Shown: piece after piece, positions 25,510 to 33,248 of the stretch
Numbering within the stretch: the first letter of the stretch is position 1
Layout: every line of letters starts with the position of its first letter
Source of the DNA: Chloroflexota bacterium
Lineage (GTDB): Bacteria; Chloroflexota; UBA11872
NCBI GenBank assembly: GCA_026706485.1
Contig: JAPOYR010000011.1
Coordinates: 620,001-684,000 of the forward strand
Reading direction: 5' to 3'
DNA length: 64,000 nt
Notes under the pieces: generated by a model
Database searches by the model: none
What the model was told of the DNA's origin: nothing
The model's input: the letters and a program-made list of their open reading frames with translations, nothing else
Position numbers and translations under genes: made by a program

Positions 25510-25943
25510 CAGGCCACCTGCGCGTTGAGATCCGCGAGCAGTGCGTCGAGCTTGGCCTTGCCGTGGGCCTTGTGCTCCGTGCCGTCCGCGAGCGTCACGA
25601 TGAACCACGCCACGCCACGGCGCTCGACGGTCGCGCCCTCGGGCAGCAGGTCCGGGTTGACGAGCGGCGGGTCGGCGTCCGACGTGCCACTGTCCGTCGA
25701 CGACTCCTGAGTGTCTGACGGCGGCGGGTCGGTGACGGCTTCGAGCACGTCGATGCGCCGGGCATACCACAGGCGTTTCAGCCTGTGGCGATTGGCCAAA
25801 AGCTCCGGTGCCACCGGAGCCCCGCGCTCAACGGGATGCTCCGGCGTTGACATGCCAACCCATTGGCCTGGATTGCGCCAGACAACCGTCATCGTCGGTC
25901 GCAAGCGACGCGGCCACCAGGGCAACCGCCGTTGCTGCGGCAC
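25509..25943 (-). CDS. Uncharacterised small protein
   Basis: A 144-residue protein whose GTG start overlaps the capsid TAG by one base (TAGTG); an internal ATG 17 codons later (MTVVWRNPGQW) is an alternative. The first 20 residues are very basic, the middle is an acidic Ser/Asp/Pro linker (SDTQESSTDSGTSDADPP), and the end (AWFIVTLADGTEHKAHGKAKLDALLADL) looks like a small beta-alpha fold. Function unknown. Confidence 0.65.
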   Translation of the reverse strand: MPQQRRLPWWPRRLRPTMTVVWRNPGQWVGMSTPEHPVERGAPVAPELLANRHRLKRLWYARRIDVLEAVTDPPPSDTQESSTDSGTSDADPPLVNPDLLPEGATVERRGVAWFIVTLADGTEHKAHGKAKLDALLADLNAQVA

Positions 25944-26971
25944 TAGACGATGTCGTTGAAGTGGTAGCCCAGGACGTCCGAGGTCACCTTGAAGTCCCAG
26001 GCCATGTCGATGGCGACGAAGTCGGAGAGGCGGTCAGACTTGCGGTAGCGTCGAATGCGCATGCCCTCTTCCTCCATCCCGAGGAAGCCCTGCCACGCGA
26101 ACGTATAGCCCGCCGACGCCTCTTCCATGCCGGGTGCCTCGGCCGAATACATCAGCAGGGCGTCGCTCTGGGGCCCGATGAAGGACCTCGACGAGTCCGT
26201 TACCCCTTCGTTGGTCGTCTCGCGAATGGCCTTCATGACCATGATGTTTGGAATCTCCAGCAGTTCTGCCAGCCGCTGGCGATTCGCCATCGCCGGACCT
26301 CCGGGCGTTTGGCCGGCATTGAGACGGCCGATCACCTCATCGTGATGGCGCAGCACACGGTAGGTCGTGCTGCCCAAGACCAAGGTGTTCGGCTCCTTGC
26401 CGGTCCACTCCCGCATCCGATCCTTCGCCTCGTCGATTCGGAGGATCGGGTCAACGCCAGTGGCATTCCACTTCTTCACCTGGTTGTTGCCGAAGTCGCG
26501 CGGGCTGAAGCTGCCAGCGGCTGTCTCGCCACTGTTCACGCCGTCCTCTCGAAACGCCCACGTGCCGTCCTTGAACGCCAGATCGGTCCAGCGCTTCTCG
26601 AACCTGATCATGCCGCTGGCGGTGAGGCGGCGGGTAGCCGCGCGATCCAGACGGATGACCCTGTCGACGTTCGCGCGCTCCTCGTCCGTGACCGGCGTGG
26701 CCTCGGCCCAGACGCGGCAGTCGTACGTGTCGTGCGACAGCTTGTGCGTGCTGATCACGGGCGGGTCGCCAGGGGCGCGCTCTTCCATTTCCGAGCGGAA
26801 GAACGTCTCGATCGGGTAGACGTAGTACGAGTTCGACTGATTCATCACGGGGATCCTCGGGAACGCCCGTGAGGCGACGAACCCATCGGCGCCCTGCATG
26901 AACGCAATGGACATGTTGGTCAATGGGCGATTGACATGGACATCGCCCGGCGACGGTTGCGTGTAGGCCAT
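25943..26971 (-). CDS. Major capsid protein
   Basis: A 342-residue protein of the HK97-fold capsid type: an N-terminal arm (SIAFMQGADGFVASRAFPRIPVMNQSNSYYVY), an E-loop-like region (DTYDCRVWAEATPVTDEERANVDRV), an A-domain part with DPILRIDEAKDRMREWTGKEPNTLVLGSTTYRVLRHHDEVIGRL and LAELLEIPNIMVM, and a P-domain end GYTFAWQGFLGMEEEGMRIRRYR. It lies directly after the decoration-type and scaffold genes, as is usual for a head module. The call is firm. Confidence 0.94.
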   Translation of the reverse strand: MAYTQPSPGDVHVNRPLTNMSIAFMQGADGFVASRAFPRIPVMNQSNSYYVYPIETFFRSEMEERAPGDPPVISTHKLSHDTYDCRVWAEATPVTDEERANVDRVIRLDRAATRRLTASGMIRFEKRWTDLAFKDGTWAFREDGVNSGETAAGSFSPRDFGNNQVKKWNATGVDPILRIDEAKDRMREWTGKEPNTLVLGSTTYRVLRHHDEVIGRLNAGQTPGGPAMANRQRLAELLEIPNIMVMKAIRETTNEGVTDSSRSFIGPQSDALLMYSAEAPGMEEASAGYTFAWQGFLGMEEEGMRIRRYRKSDRLSDFVAIDMAWDFKVTSDVLGYHFNDIV

Positions 26972-26983
26972 CGATCAGACCTC

Positions 26984-27448
26984 CTAGGCCGTGTGCGGCG
27001 CCGCGATGTAGCCCGCGGCAAAGCGGAAGATGTCTCCTGCGGACGCGCTCTCGATTGCAATCCCGATGCCCATTTGGTCCTGTCCGAGCGAGCCCAGATC
27101 GGCTACTCCCGCGACGGATCCCGCCGCGTCGGTGCCCGACGCATGCGGAATGACGATCTGGCCGGCGGTGATCGAGGCACCAGCTCGCACCTTGAGGATG
27201 CCGCCGCCGCCGATGTGCGCGATGGAAACCGCGCTGCCAACCGGCGGGGTGCGCGTACCGACGTCCGATGGCGACTCTGAGGTGCCTTCGGCGATGACGC
27301 CGAGGACGACGTCCGTTGACCGAGCCGCGGCACCGCCAGCGAGGACGACCTGGCCGGACGAATTGACCTTGACGATCTTTGCAAAGTCGCCGACGAAGCT
27401 CGCTCCTCGCGGCATCGAGATCGTGACATCAGCTTGGGTGGTTGCCAT
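26984..27448 (-). CDS. Head decoration protein (DUF2190 type)
   Basis: A 154-residue, Gly/Ala/Val-rich beta protein: FVGDFAKIVKVNSSGQVVLAGGAAARSTDVVLGVIAEG, then VGSAVSIAHIGGGGILKVRAGASITAGQIV and GIGIAIESASAGDIFRFAAGYIA. This is the pattern of DUF2190/capsid cement proteins that trimerise on the capsid surface. It sits between scaffold and capsid genes, one base from the scaffold stop. Confidence 0.88.
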   Translation of the reverse strand: MATTQADVTISMPRGASFVGDFAKIVKVNSSGQVVLAGGAAARSTDVVLGVIAEGTSESPSDVGTRTPPVGSAVSIAHIGGGGILKVRAGASITAGQIVIPHASGTDAAGSVAGVADLGSLGQDQMGIGIAIESASAGDIFRFAAGYIAAPHTA

Positions 27449-28552
27449 CTAGCTCTCCTTCTGCTCCACCGTCTGGGTCAACGTCTGGTCGTAGAGCTTG
27501 CTGCCTTCGGGGCTCTCGACGGCCTTGGCGTAGGCCCCGTGGTAGGTCCCGCCATCGCGCTCCTGGATCCCCTTCGCCATCTTGTCGAGCTTGTCCTCGG
27601 GCGATCCCGGGCTGGCGTCGCTGCCGACGCCGCGCGTCTCGAACGCTTTCGCCATTTCGGCGTTGCTGGACTTGAGAGCCTCCAGCGCGGTATTGCGCTG
27701 GTCCTTGTCCTCAATGGACTCGACAGACCTCAGCAAGGCCGCGCGGGACTTGACGTCGCCGGTCAGGTGCGACAACTCGGTCTCAGCGCGCTTTTCGAAG
27801 GCGGCCTGCTCGCGCTCGGCCTCGTACTTGGCGAGCTTGCTGGCCTGCTCGTCGATCTCCCGGGCCTGGCTGATCGCCAGTTCGCCCGCCGACTTCCGCA
27901 ACTGCACGCCCTTGGCGGTCGTGTAGACCACCGGATCGGCGTCCTCGGCTGCCTTCTGGACTTCCTTGATTTCGGCCTGGCGGTCGTCCGCCGACTTCTC
28001 GAGAAACGCGTCCTGGGCGTCCGTGTCGTCTTCGAGCTTGTCGAAGTGCGCCCGCTCGTCGGCGTTGAGCCCGAGAATCTTGGTGAGCCGGTCGACCTGC
28101 TTTTGCAGCTTGTCGTCCCCGCCGTCGCCGCCGCCCTGTGTGCCGTCGTCCGCCATTGGGTCTTGTCCTTTCGTGAGCGCAAGCATGGCCTGCGTCAGGG
28201 CTGCCTGGTCAATGGTGTGCGTGTGGCCGGCGACCATCGCCAGCTTGAATTTGCCATCGATGTCTCGGCCGATGGCGTGGGAGTGAGTCGTGTCGTCGTC
28301 GGTGCCCATCGCGTGGGTGACCCAGATGTTCATCTTCCCGTTGCCGTACTTCGACACGATTACGCCATGCTGGTGGCCGTCGGTTTCGCCGGTCAGCAGG
28401 TCCGCCAGCTCCTTCTGAATCGGCTCGCCGGCCTTGGGCGTGGGCTGCTTGTCCCGCCGCTTCATGATCGCGGCCTTGGCCGGCTTGTGCGCCGGGGCGC
28501 CGACGCCGCTCCACTCGCGGATTTCGAGGTCGTACAGCTCGCGCTTAGCCAT
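27449..28552 (-). CDS. Head scaffolding-type protein with His-rich N-terminal domain
   Basis: A 367-residue protein. The start at ATG 28552 overlaps the protease TAA, with GAGG 9 bases upstream. Residues 40-125 carry many His (DGHQHGVIVSKYGNG, HAMGTDDDTTHSHAIGRDIDG, MVAGHTHTIDQAA), a possible metal-binding or cleaved domain. After a Gly/Asp linker the protein is a long charged helix (DKLQKQVDRLTKILGLNADER... KYEAEREQAAFEKRAE) as in scaffolds. The acidic C-terminus may contact the capsid. Coupled to the protease gene upstream, it probably guides prohead assembly and is then cut. Confidence 0.82.
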   Translation of the reverse strand: MAKRELYDLEIREWSGVGAPAHKPAKAAIMKRRDKQPTPKAGEPIQKELADLLTGETDGHQHGVIVSKYGNGKMNIWVTHAMGTDDDTTHSHAIGRDIDGKFKLAMVAGHTHTIDQAALTQAMLALTKGQDPMADDGTQGGGDGGDDKLQKQVDRLTKILGLNADERAHFDKLEDDTDAQDAFLEKSADDRQAEIKEVQKAAEDADPVVYTTAKGVQLRKSAGELAISQAREIDEQASKLAKYEAEREQAAFEKRAETELSHLTGDVKSRAALLRSVESIEDKDQRNTALEALKSSNAEMAKAFETRGVGSDASPGSPEDKLDKMAKGIQERDGGTYHGAYAKAVESPEGSKLYDQTLTQTVEQKES

Positions 28553-28967
28553 CGTCGTCAACCTCGCGACGGCGGGCTACGCCACCCATCGAGAACCCCG
28601 TCAGCTCGCCGCTCTCGAACTTCGCCATCATCTCGGCGTCCGGTTTGAGAGCGACGAGGATGCCGTGCGTCTCGGATTCGATGCCGAGCGCCTTGGCGAC
28701 GTCGGTCAAAATCGGGAATACGAACGGCACACCGCCGCGCTTTTCGACCTCGCCATCCGCGCCTTCGCGGTGCTCCTCGCCAGCGATCTGCCAGTTTTCG
28801 ACGAAGTTCAGCGCACCCTTGAGCAGCTCGGCCTCGGACACGTGCTCGTCGTGGGCGTCGAAGTAGCGGGCGCCCTTCTCCATGCTGACGGCCCCGAAGC
28901 CAAAGACCAAGCCGAGCTTGGAATCGACCTTGGCTACTTTGCCCCGGATCTCGAAGGTGTCGGACAA
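28545..28967 (-). CDS. XkdF-type prohead serine protease
   Basis: A 140-residue protein, SDTFEIRGKVAKVDSKLGLVFGFGAVS, then VENWQIAGEEH, ILVALKPDAEMMAKFESGELTGFSMGGVARR. The pattern (FGFG, a His-like dyad region, and GFSMGG) matches XkdF-like putative head proteases. I prefer the TTG at 28967 since the protein then begins as family members do and GGAG lies 11 bases upstream; another TTG at 29006 adds 13 residues. Both candidate starts are covered by a strong hairpin at 28976-29014 that hides the Shine-Dalgarno. Its partner is the scaffold gene, overlapping by 8 bases. Confidence 0.85.
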   Translation of the reverse strand: MSDTFEIRGKVAKVDSKLGLVFGFGAVSMEKGARYFDAHDEHVSEAELLKGALNFVENWQIAGEEHREGADGEVEKRGGVPFVFPILTDVAKALGIESETHGILVALKPDAEMMAKFESGELTGFSMGGVARRREVDDDG

Positions 28968-28975
28968 GCGGTGCG

Positions 28976-29014
28976 GTGCTCCGTGCGTGCGCTGCGAGGG
29001 CCGCAACGGAGCAC
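28976..29014 (-). promoter_or_regulatory. RNA hairpin over the protease translation start
   Basis: The arms GTGCTCCG+TGCG (28976-28987) and CGCA+CGGAGCAC (29002-29014) pair over 12 bp with one bulged base and a 14-base loop. Read on the minus-strand mRNA, the 3' arm holds the GGAG that serves the TTG at 28967, and the upstream alternative TTG (29004-29006) lies in the 5' arm. It follows the Com-like gene by 11 bases. This is the geometry of the mom mRNA hairpin that Mu Com opens. Confidence 0.7.
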
Positions 29015-29025
29015 GGAGCGCGGGG

Positions 29026-29196
29026 CTACTGGCTCACGGAGTGCGCAGACTCTGCCGGAAGCGTACCACGAGTATTTTCGGCCTTACAACGGCACACGAT
29101 GCGCCAGGGGCGGGTGACCGACTCGGCGAGCACTCTGCGGCAGGCGTAGCACCGGGGTCGACGGTCAATGATCGGACGTCGCGTGTCGACGGTCAC
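29026..29196 (-). CDS. com-like: Com-like zinc-finger translational regulator, copy 1
   Basis: A 56-residue protein begun by GTG in a GTGA overlap with the MuF-like gene. The core IIDRRPRCYACRRVLAES followed by WRIVCRCKAEN resembles the Mu Com zinc finger (C-x2-C, then a C..C pair and K.xN). Here the second pair is C35-R-C37, one residue shorter than C-x2-C, so metal binding may be altered. Com proteins bind a hairpin in the mRNA of the next gene and activate its translation. A strong hairpin lies 11 bases downstream, over the start of the head protease. DNA is almost identical to copy 2 over its core. Confidence 0.78.
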   Translation of the reverse strand: MTVDTRRPIIDRRPRCYACRRVLAESVTRPWRIVCRCKAENTRGTLPAESAHSVSQ

Positions 29197-30146
29197 GACG
29201 CCACGCCGGCCTCGGGGATCACGGGCCGAGCCCGGCACCGGCAGAGGATCGCTTCTCCTGGGTGACCTTCCCCGGGCGGCTCGTCCCAGCGATGCTTCGT
29301 GCCCTCCAGCGCGGCGTGCGCGCGACGCACGCGCTCATCGCCCACCGTGCTCCAGATGTACTCCTCGATGCCGAGCTGTTGATGTCGCGCCTGGGTCAGA
29401 TTGCCGATGGCCTTATTCGTTTGGTCACGGGTGATCCGGCGTAAATTCCACCCCGCGCTCTTGCCCTTCTCACGCACCACGCGCGCGAGCTCCTGCTGGT
29501 CGAAGGGCTTGTCCGCGAACGCCTGATTGATGCCTGCTCGCAGGTCGTCGCGCAGGCGCGTCGGCACCGTGCGGATCAGGCTGATGTTCTCCTGCCGCCA
29601 AGCGGTCATGAGCGGGCGGATAGCCGCATCGTCAAGTACGGGCCGGATGTCCACGCCCAGGGCGTCGCGAAACGTTTGGATCAAGCGGCGCCGCTGGTAG
29701 CCGCTGAGCCGGCGGGCTTGCTTGGCGATCTCACGCGCAACGAGTCCGTCCCGCCGCGTCGTGCGGAGCGGCACTTCGTCGAGCCGCTCGATGGCCTCGG
29801 CGGCCGCTACGGCGGTGCTGAGGCCAAGTCGGATGTTGCGCATGAGCGGACCAAGCAAGCCGCGGCGGATAGCCCGCTCGTAGGCCTGGGCATCACGCGG
29901 ACGCGCACCAACGGGATCTGGTGCGCCAGCGGCCTTGGTGAGTCGACGTGCCCGGCGGGCGAGTCCATCCGCATACCGCTCGACCATGAAGTCGATCTGG
30001 GCGCCGGTCAGCACGACGCCCCGCGGCGTCTCGGCTCCGCGGCGTTCGGCCTGCCCCTTGCGAGCGAGCAGGTCGGCGTTGCCCGACTCAAGGATGCGAC
30101 GGTAGCGGTCAACCGCCGCGGCGTGGACGACGATCTCGACGCTCAT
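29193..30146 (-). CDS. Mu F-like minor head protein
   Basis: A 317-residue protein with a long helical body (YRRILESGNADLLARKGQAE, TRLRDDLRAGINQAFADKPFDQQELARVVREKGKSAGW) and the MuF/SPP1 gp7 C-terminal signature: TRDQTNKAIGNLTQARHQQLGIEEYIWSTVGDERVRRAHAALEG, then HRWDEPPGEGHPGEAILCRCRARPV. These proteins sit on the portal and may be ejected. It is coupled by ATGA to the DUF6527-like gene upstream and by GTGA to the Com-like gene downstream. The assignment is firm. Confidence 0.93.
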   Translation of the reverse strand: MSVEIVVHAAAVDRYRRILESGNADLLARKGQAERRGAETPRGVVLTGAQIDFMVERYADGLARRARRLTKAAGAPDPVGARPRDAQAYERAIRRGLLGPLMRNIRLGLSTAVAAAEAIERLDEVPLRTTRRDGLVAREIAKQARRLSGYQRRRLIQTFRDALGVDIRPVLDDAAIRPLMTAWRQENISLIRTVPTRLRDDLRAGINQAFADKPFDQQELARVVREKGKSAGWNLRRITRDQTNKAIGNLTQARHQQLGIEEYIWSTVGDERVRRAHAALEGTKHRWDEPPGEGHPGEAILCRCRARPVIPEAGVAS

Positions 30147-30505
30147 GCGTGGTGTCCGGAGCCGTAGCCCTCGGGGTACGGAACCATGGGCACAGTCTGG
30201 CCCGCGAGGTCGTGCGTGCTGTCGTCCAGGAACCGCCACTGGCCGTTCTCCACAAAGCTATGGCAGAGCGGTCGGCCTGGGTGTTGGCGCGCGTTGGCCA
30301 GCATGGACCCGACAAACGTCGGGGTCTGTTCGTTGCCGTCCCACGTCCAGACGGCCAACCCTTGGTCCTCCCAGTAGACCGCATCGACGCGGAACCCGTG
30401 TTCGCACTTGCACGCCGGGCAGAACGCACCGAGCATCACGACCGTATCGGGCGCCCGCTCACCGCCGTAATACGCACGGAGCCACGGGCCGACGGCGTTG
30501 CTCAT
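30143..30505 (-). CDS. DUF6527-like protein
   Basis: A 120-residue protein with FCPACKCEHGFRVDAVYW, then WTWDGNEQTPTFVGSML, CHSFVENGQWRFLDDSTHDLAGQTVPMV. This matches the phage-borne DUF6527 type (CxC zinc-like start, W...PT..SM, CH-F.xxG.W.FL.DSTH.LAG). Members are common in phage late operons but their role is unknown. It overlaps the minor head gene by 4 bases. Confidence 0.85.
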   Translation of the reverse strand: MSNAVGPWLRAYYGGERAPDTVVMLGAFCPACKCEHGFRVDAVYWEDQGLAVWTWDGNEQTPTFVGSMLANARQHPGRPLCHSFVENGQWRFLDDSTHDLAGQTVPMVPYPEGYGSGHHA

Positions 30506-30508
30506 CCC

Positions 30509-30847
30509 CTAGCCTCTGACTGGCGTATACACGACGTTGCGGGTGATGCGCTCGGCACCTTCGCCGATCTGTTGCCATGTCACGCGGTAGCGGACGCCGT
30601 CGTCGAGCGTCGCGAAGCTCGAATGCGAACGCCACGCCTGCGGCGAGAATTTCGGATATCCGGGGGACCCGAGCTTCGTGCCGCCTATCCGAAAGAGCGA
30701 CACTCGCCGGATCAGTCGCGACCATGCCAATCCGGTTTTAGGGGCTTGCTGGACACCAGCCGCAATGACGGGCGATGCCAGCGCGAGCGCAACCGAACCA
30801 CGGATCATTCCGCCGAGCATGGTGCGCCGGTCGAATCGTCTGCTCAT
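30509..30847 (-). CDS. Putative exported protein with twin-Arg-like N-terminus
   Basis: A 112-residue protein with MSRRFDRRTMLGGMIRGSVALALASPVIAAG at the start, a signal peptide with a basic n-region and an A-x-A-like cleavage site near residue 31 and a possible Tat-like RRxMLGG. The rest (RRVSLFRIGGTKLG... VRYRVTWQQIGEGAERITRN) is beta-rich. I do not recognise it. An exported product in the middle of head genes is odd and suggests a moron-type cargo gene. Overlaps the next gene's stop by 4 bases. Confidence 0.7.
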   Translation of the reverse strand: MSRRFDRRTMLGGMIRGSVALALASPVIAAGVQQAPKTGLAWSRLIRRVSLFRIGGTKLGSPGYPKFSPQAWRSHSSFATLDDGVRYRVTWQQIGEGAERITRNVVYTPVRG

Positions 30848-31131
30848 CGGTCCGGCCTGTGATCATCCGCAGTCCTATCGTTCACTGGCGGCTCCAGCCA
30901 GCCCACGACCTGCTCGATCAACCACCACTGGGCGTCGCTGAACGCGAACCGGAGGCGATGTACGCTCAGCCCCTCGCGCAACGACGTGCGCCCGTACGTC
31001 CGCGACGCCGCATCCCAGTCTGCCACCATTTCGATGATGTCGAGGAACGACATGCGGATCGGCGCAGCGTGGTACTCGGGGTGATGCGGACTCACGGCGT
31101 AGTGGGCATAGCGCGGCGCGGTGAAGGTCAC
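30844..31131 (-). CDS. DUF5662-like protein
   Basis: A 95-residue protein starting at GTG in a GTGA overlap. It contains HYAVSPHHPEYH, then RMSFLDIIEMVADWDAASRTYG, which is the core of DUF5662 (N.HHPE.W...M....IEMV.DW.A.S). The family is usually longer, with more helices N-terminal, so this is a trimmed member. Two His, an Asp and a Glu in the right place suggest metal-dependent hydrolase ancestry, but function is unknown. Confidence 0.75.
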   Translation of the reverse strand: MTFTAPRYAHYAVSPHHPEYHAAPIRMSFLDIIEMVADWDAASRTYGRTSLREGLSVHRLRFAFSDAQWWLIEQVVGWLEPPVNDRTADDHRPDR

Positions 31132-31703
31132 GCCACGCCCTTGTTGCGTCCGTAGCGGTCCAGCGGGACGAACGAACTCTTGTCGCCAGTTCCCGTCACC
31201 ACGGGAGCGGCCGGCGTGGCACCGGCCAACCACTGCCGAATCAGCTCTAGCGCCCGGGCATTCCCGACGCGGCGCACCAAGCGATCGGTCTTCCGGTGGA
31301 AGTAGGTGACGGCCTTTGGGCCGATGCGCTCGCTCTGCACATCGCCGTCGCTGGCGTCCCGCTCAAACAGGTACGGGTCGCGGGCAACGGCGGCTGCCAG
31401 CAGGGCGGTGGCTTGCTCTAGCTGCACGGGGATCGAATTCGACCTGACTGTGTCGCCGTCACGCTCTACCAGCCCAGATCGCGGCCATTCGTTGACCTGC
31501 GCTGTCGATGTCTTCGTGCCCGCCCATAGCAGCGTGTCGAGGTGCCGCGTAGCAGCGATCAGGTCGCGGCCCTTGGCATCGTCGTCCAGTGCGTTCCAGG
31601 TGGCCATGTACGCCGGATCCACCGCGAGATAGTTGTCGGCCTCGGCGACCGACGCATAGCTCACGTACTGCCGCTCGCCGATGGTGAGCATCGTGAGACT
31701 CAT
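31128..31703 (-). CDS. DnaT-like head-tail connector protein
   Basis: A 191-residue protein with YVSYASVAEADNYLAVDPAYMATWNALDDDAKGRDLIAATRHLD, then WPRSGLVERDGD and PVQLEQATALLAAAVARDP, the pattern of the so-called putative DnaT-like domain that is found next to portal genes in many phages. Its role is more likely a head-completion or connector protein than DNA binding. It overlaps the portal by 4 bases. Confidence 0.85.
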   Translation of the reverse strand: MSLTMLTIGERQYVSYASVAEADNYLAVDPAYMATWNALDDDAKGRDLIAATRHLDTLLWAGTKTSTAQVNEWPRSGLVERDGDTVRSNSIPVQLEQATALLAAAVARDPYLFERDASDGDVQSERIGPKAVTYFHRKTDRLVRRVGNARALELIRQWLAGATPAAPVVTGTGDKSSFVPLDRYGRNKGVA

Positions 31704-33229
31704 TCGTCGTCGTCCTCCGGGTCCACGTCCGCGTCGTCGTCGGGATCTGTGTCGTCGTCGGCGGCTTCGCTGGCCTTGCGTCTGGCGAGTGCCGCTTCGT
31801 CAGGACGGGTGAGTCCCAGCAGGTCGAGCATCTCGCCGTAGGCGGGGTCCTCGGGAAACAGCGGCGCGCCGGCCGTCGCCAAGTCGCGCAGCGCGCCGGC
31901 CGCCTGCTCGACGTCGGTATAGCCGACGGCCTCGGTCTTGATCTGGGGCATCATCTCGACCGGCCAGCCGTTAAGTCGCCAGATCGCCGCAAGCACGTCC
32001 TTTTGGACAGCCTTGCGGATTTCGACGAGCGCCCCCGTGACCATCAGATAGAAGGCGTGCGTCTTGTCCTTGCTCAATGCGAAGCTGCCCTGGGAGTCGC
32101 TTCCGAGCAGCAGCTGATCGACGCCGATGATGCGGGCGATTTCGCGGTTGAGGCGTTCAATGGCGGCAGCGTTCTCGGCGAAGCTGGTGGACGATCCCTG
32201 GAGCAACTCGACGTCCCACATGCGCGTCGTTGACGGTCGTTCGGTGTCGTCGGTGCCGCGATAGACCTCACTGTCCAGGAGCATGCCGAGTTCCGGGTTG
32301 CGGACGTGCTCCTTCACGAAGTCTGCCAGCGGTTTCTCAAGGCGCTTGCGGTCCGCCTCGGTGATGTCACCCGACTGGACTTTCTCGGCCAATTCGGTGA
32401 GCGGACCGCGGGCGATGGGGATTCCGCGCAAGTCGGTTTCGTGGCCGAATCCCTCGAGCTGCTCGTAGCGCGCGAGCCGCTTGGCTGGGGCGACCATCTG
32501 GCGAAACAGCCCGTATCCCTCGGGGCTGTCATCAAGTGAGTCATCGACGATGTAGAGCAGCTTCGCGCGCGGCAGGTAAATATCTTGGTAGGTCTGCGGG
32601 CTCGTCTGCCACACGCCGTGCACGACGCCCTTATTGTCGGTGTCCCACTTCTCGATAGTCACCTGCGCGCGGGGCGCGATATCGCGAATCGTGATCAGGC
32701 CATCGGGACGACGGCCGGCCGTCCACTCCTGGATGCTGAACCCGTAGAAGGGATGCATGGCGGCCCGGCGCACGATGCGCGGCCACGTTCTCTCGGGATC
32801 CTCGGTCAGCATTGCCTCGGCAAGCTCAGCGTGGCGCCTGGCCTCTCCCTTCATGGCCTTGGTTTCGACCTCCACCGGCGCAAACGACCACTCGGCGCCG
32901 CCGACTAGGTTGACGTAGTAGCGCACTCCGGCGGCCACGATTGCGGTGTTGGCCAGGATGTCCGAATAGGTGCGGTAGCGAGCATCGTGGGATGCAAGCT
33001 CAGGGCTCTTCTCGCGCGATTCGATATAGCCGCCGTAGAGCGCGGTGCCCGCGACGCCGAGGGTCTGCATCGGACTGGATCGGCGCGGACGTGGCGACAG
33101 CGGCCGTTGGCTGCCGAATCCCGAGCCTGACCTGCTCTGCTTTCGCGCGGGCCTGCGGGCGGTTCGGCGCGTCGTCGGTCGTCGCTGCCGCCGGGGCCTG
33201 CGACGGTTCGCCCGCCGTTTGTTCGCCAT
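31700..33229 (-). CDS. Portal protein (DUF935/Mu gp29 type)
   Basis: A 509-residue protein with an Arg-rich start, then YSDILANTAIVAAGVRYYVNLVGGAEWSF, RRAAMHPFYGFSIQEWTAGRRPDGLITIRDIAPRAQVTIEKW, YLPRAKLLYIVDDSLDDSPEGYGLFRQMVAPAKRLARYEQLEGFGHE and a C-terminal acidic tail of Asp/Glu repeats. It forms the DNA entry ring at the head vertex. I start it at ATG 33229; an operator-like palindrome covers that start. It is followed by the connector and head genes, which is the expected packaging-head order. Confidence 0.93.
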   Translation of the reverse strand: MANKRRANRRRPRRQRRPTTRRTARRPARKQSRSGSGFGSQRPLSPRPRRSSPMQTLGVAGTALYGGYIESREKSPELASHDARYRTYSDILANTAIVAAGVRYYVNLVGGAEWSFAPVEVETKAMKGEARRHAELAEAMLTEDPERTWPRIVRRAAMHPFYGFSIQEWTAGRRPDGLITIRDIAPRAQVTIEKWDTDNKGVVHGVWQTSPQTYQDIYLPRAKLLYIVDDSLDDSPEGYGLFRQMVAPAKRLARYEQLEGFGHETDLRGIPIARGPLTELAEKVQSGDITEADRKRLEKPLADFVKEHVRNPELGMLLDSEVYRGTDDTERPSTTRMWDVELLQGSSTSFAENAAAIERLNREIARIIGVDQLLLGSDSQGSFALSKDKTHAFYLMVTGALVEIRKAVQKDVLAAIWRLNGWPVEMMPQIKTEAVGYTDVEQAAGALRDLATAGAPLFPEDPAYGEMLDLLGLTRPDEAALARRKASEAADDDTDPDDDADVDPEDDDE

Positions 33230-33242
33230 ACCCAAAGGGTAC
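33228..33242 (-). promoter_or_regulatory. Operator-like inverted repeat over the portal start (site d)
   Basis: ATACC-N5-GGTAC, in which TACCC-AAA-GGGTA is a perfect palindrome, lies over the portal start codon and the 19-base gap between terL and portal. It shares TACCCAxxGGGT with site e near terS. Confidence 0.45.
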
Positions 33243-33248
33243 AGGACG

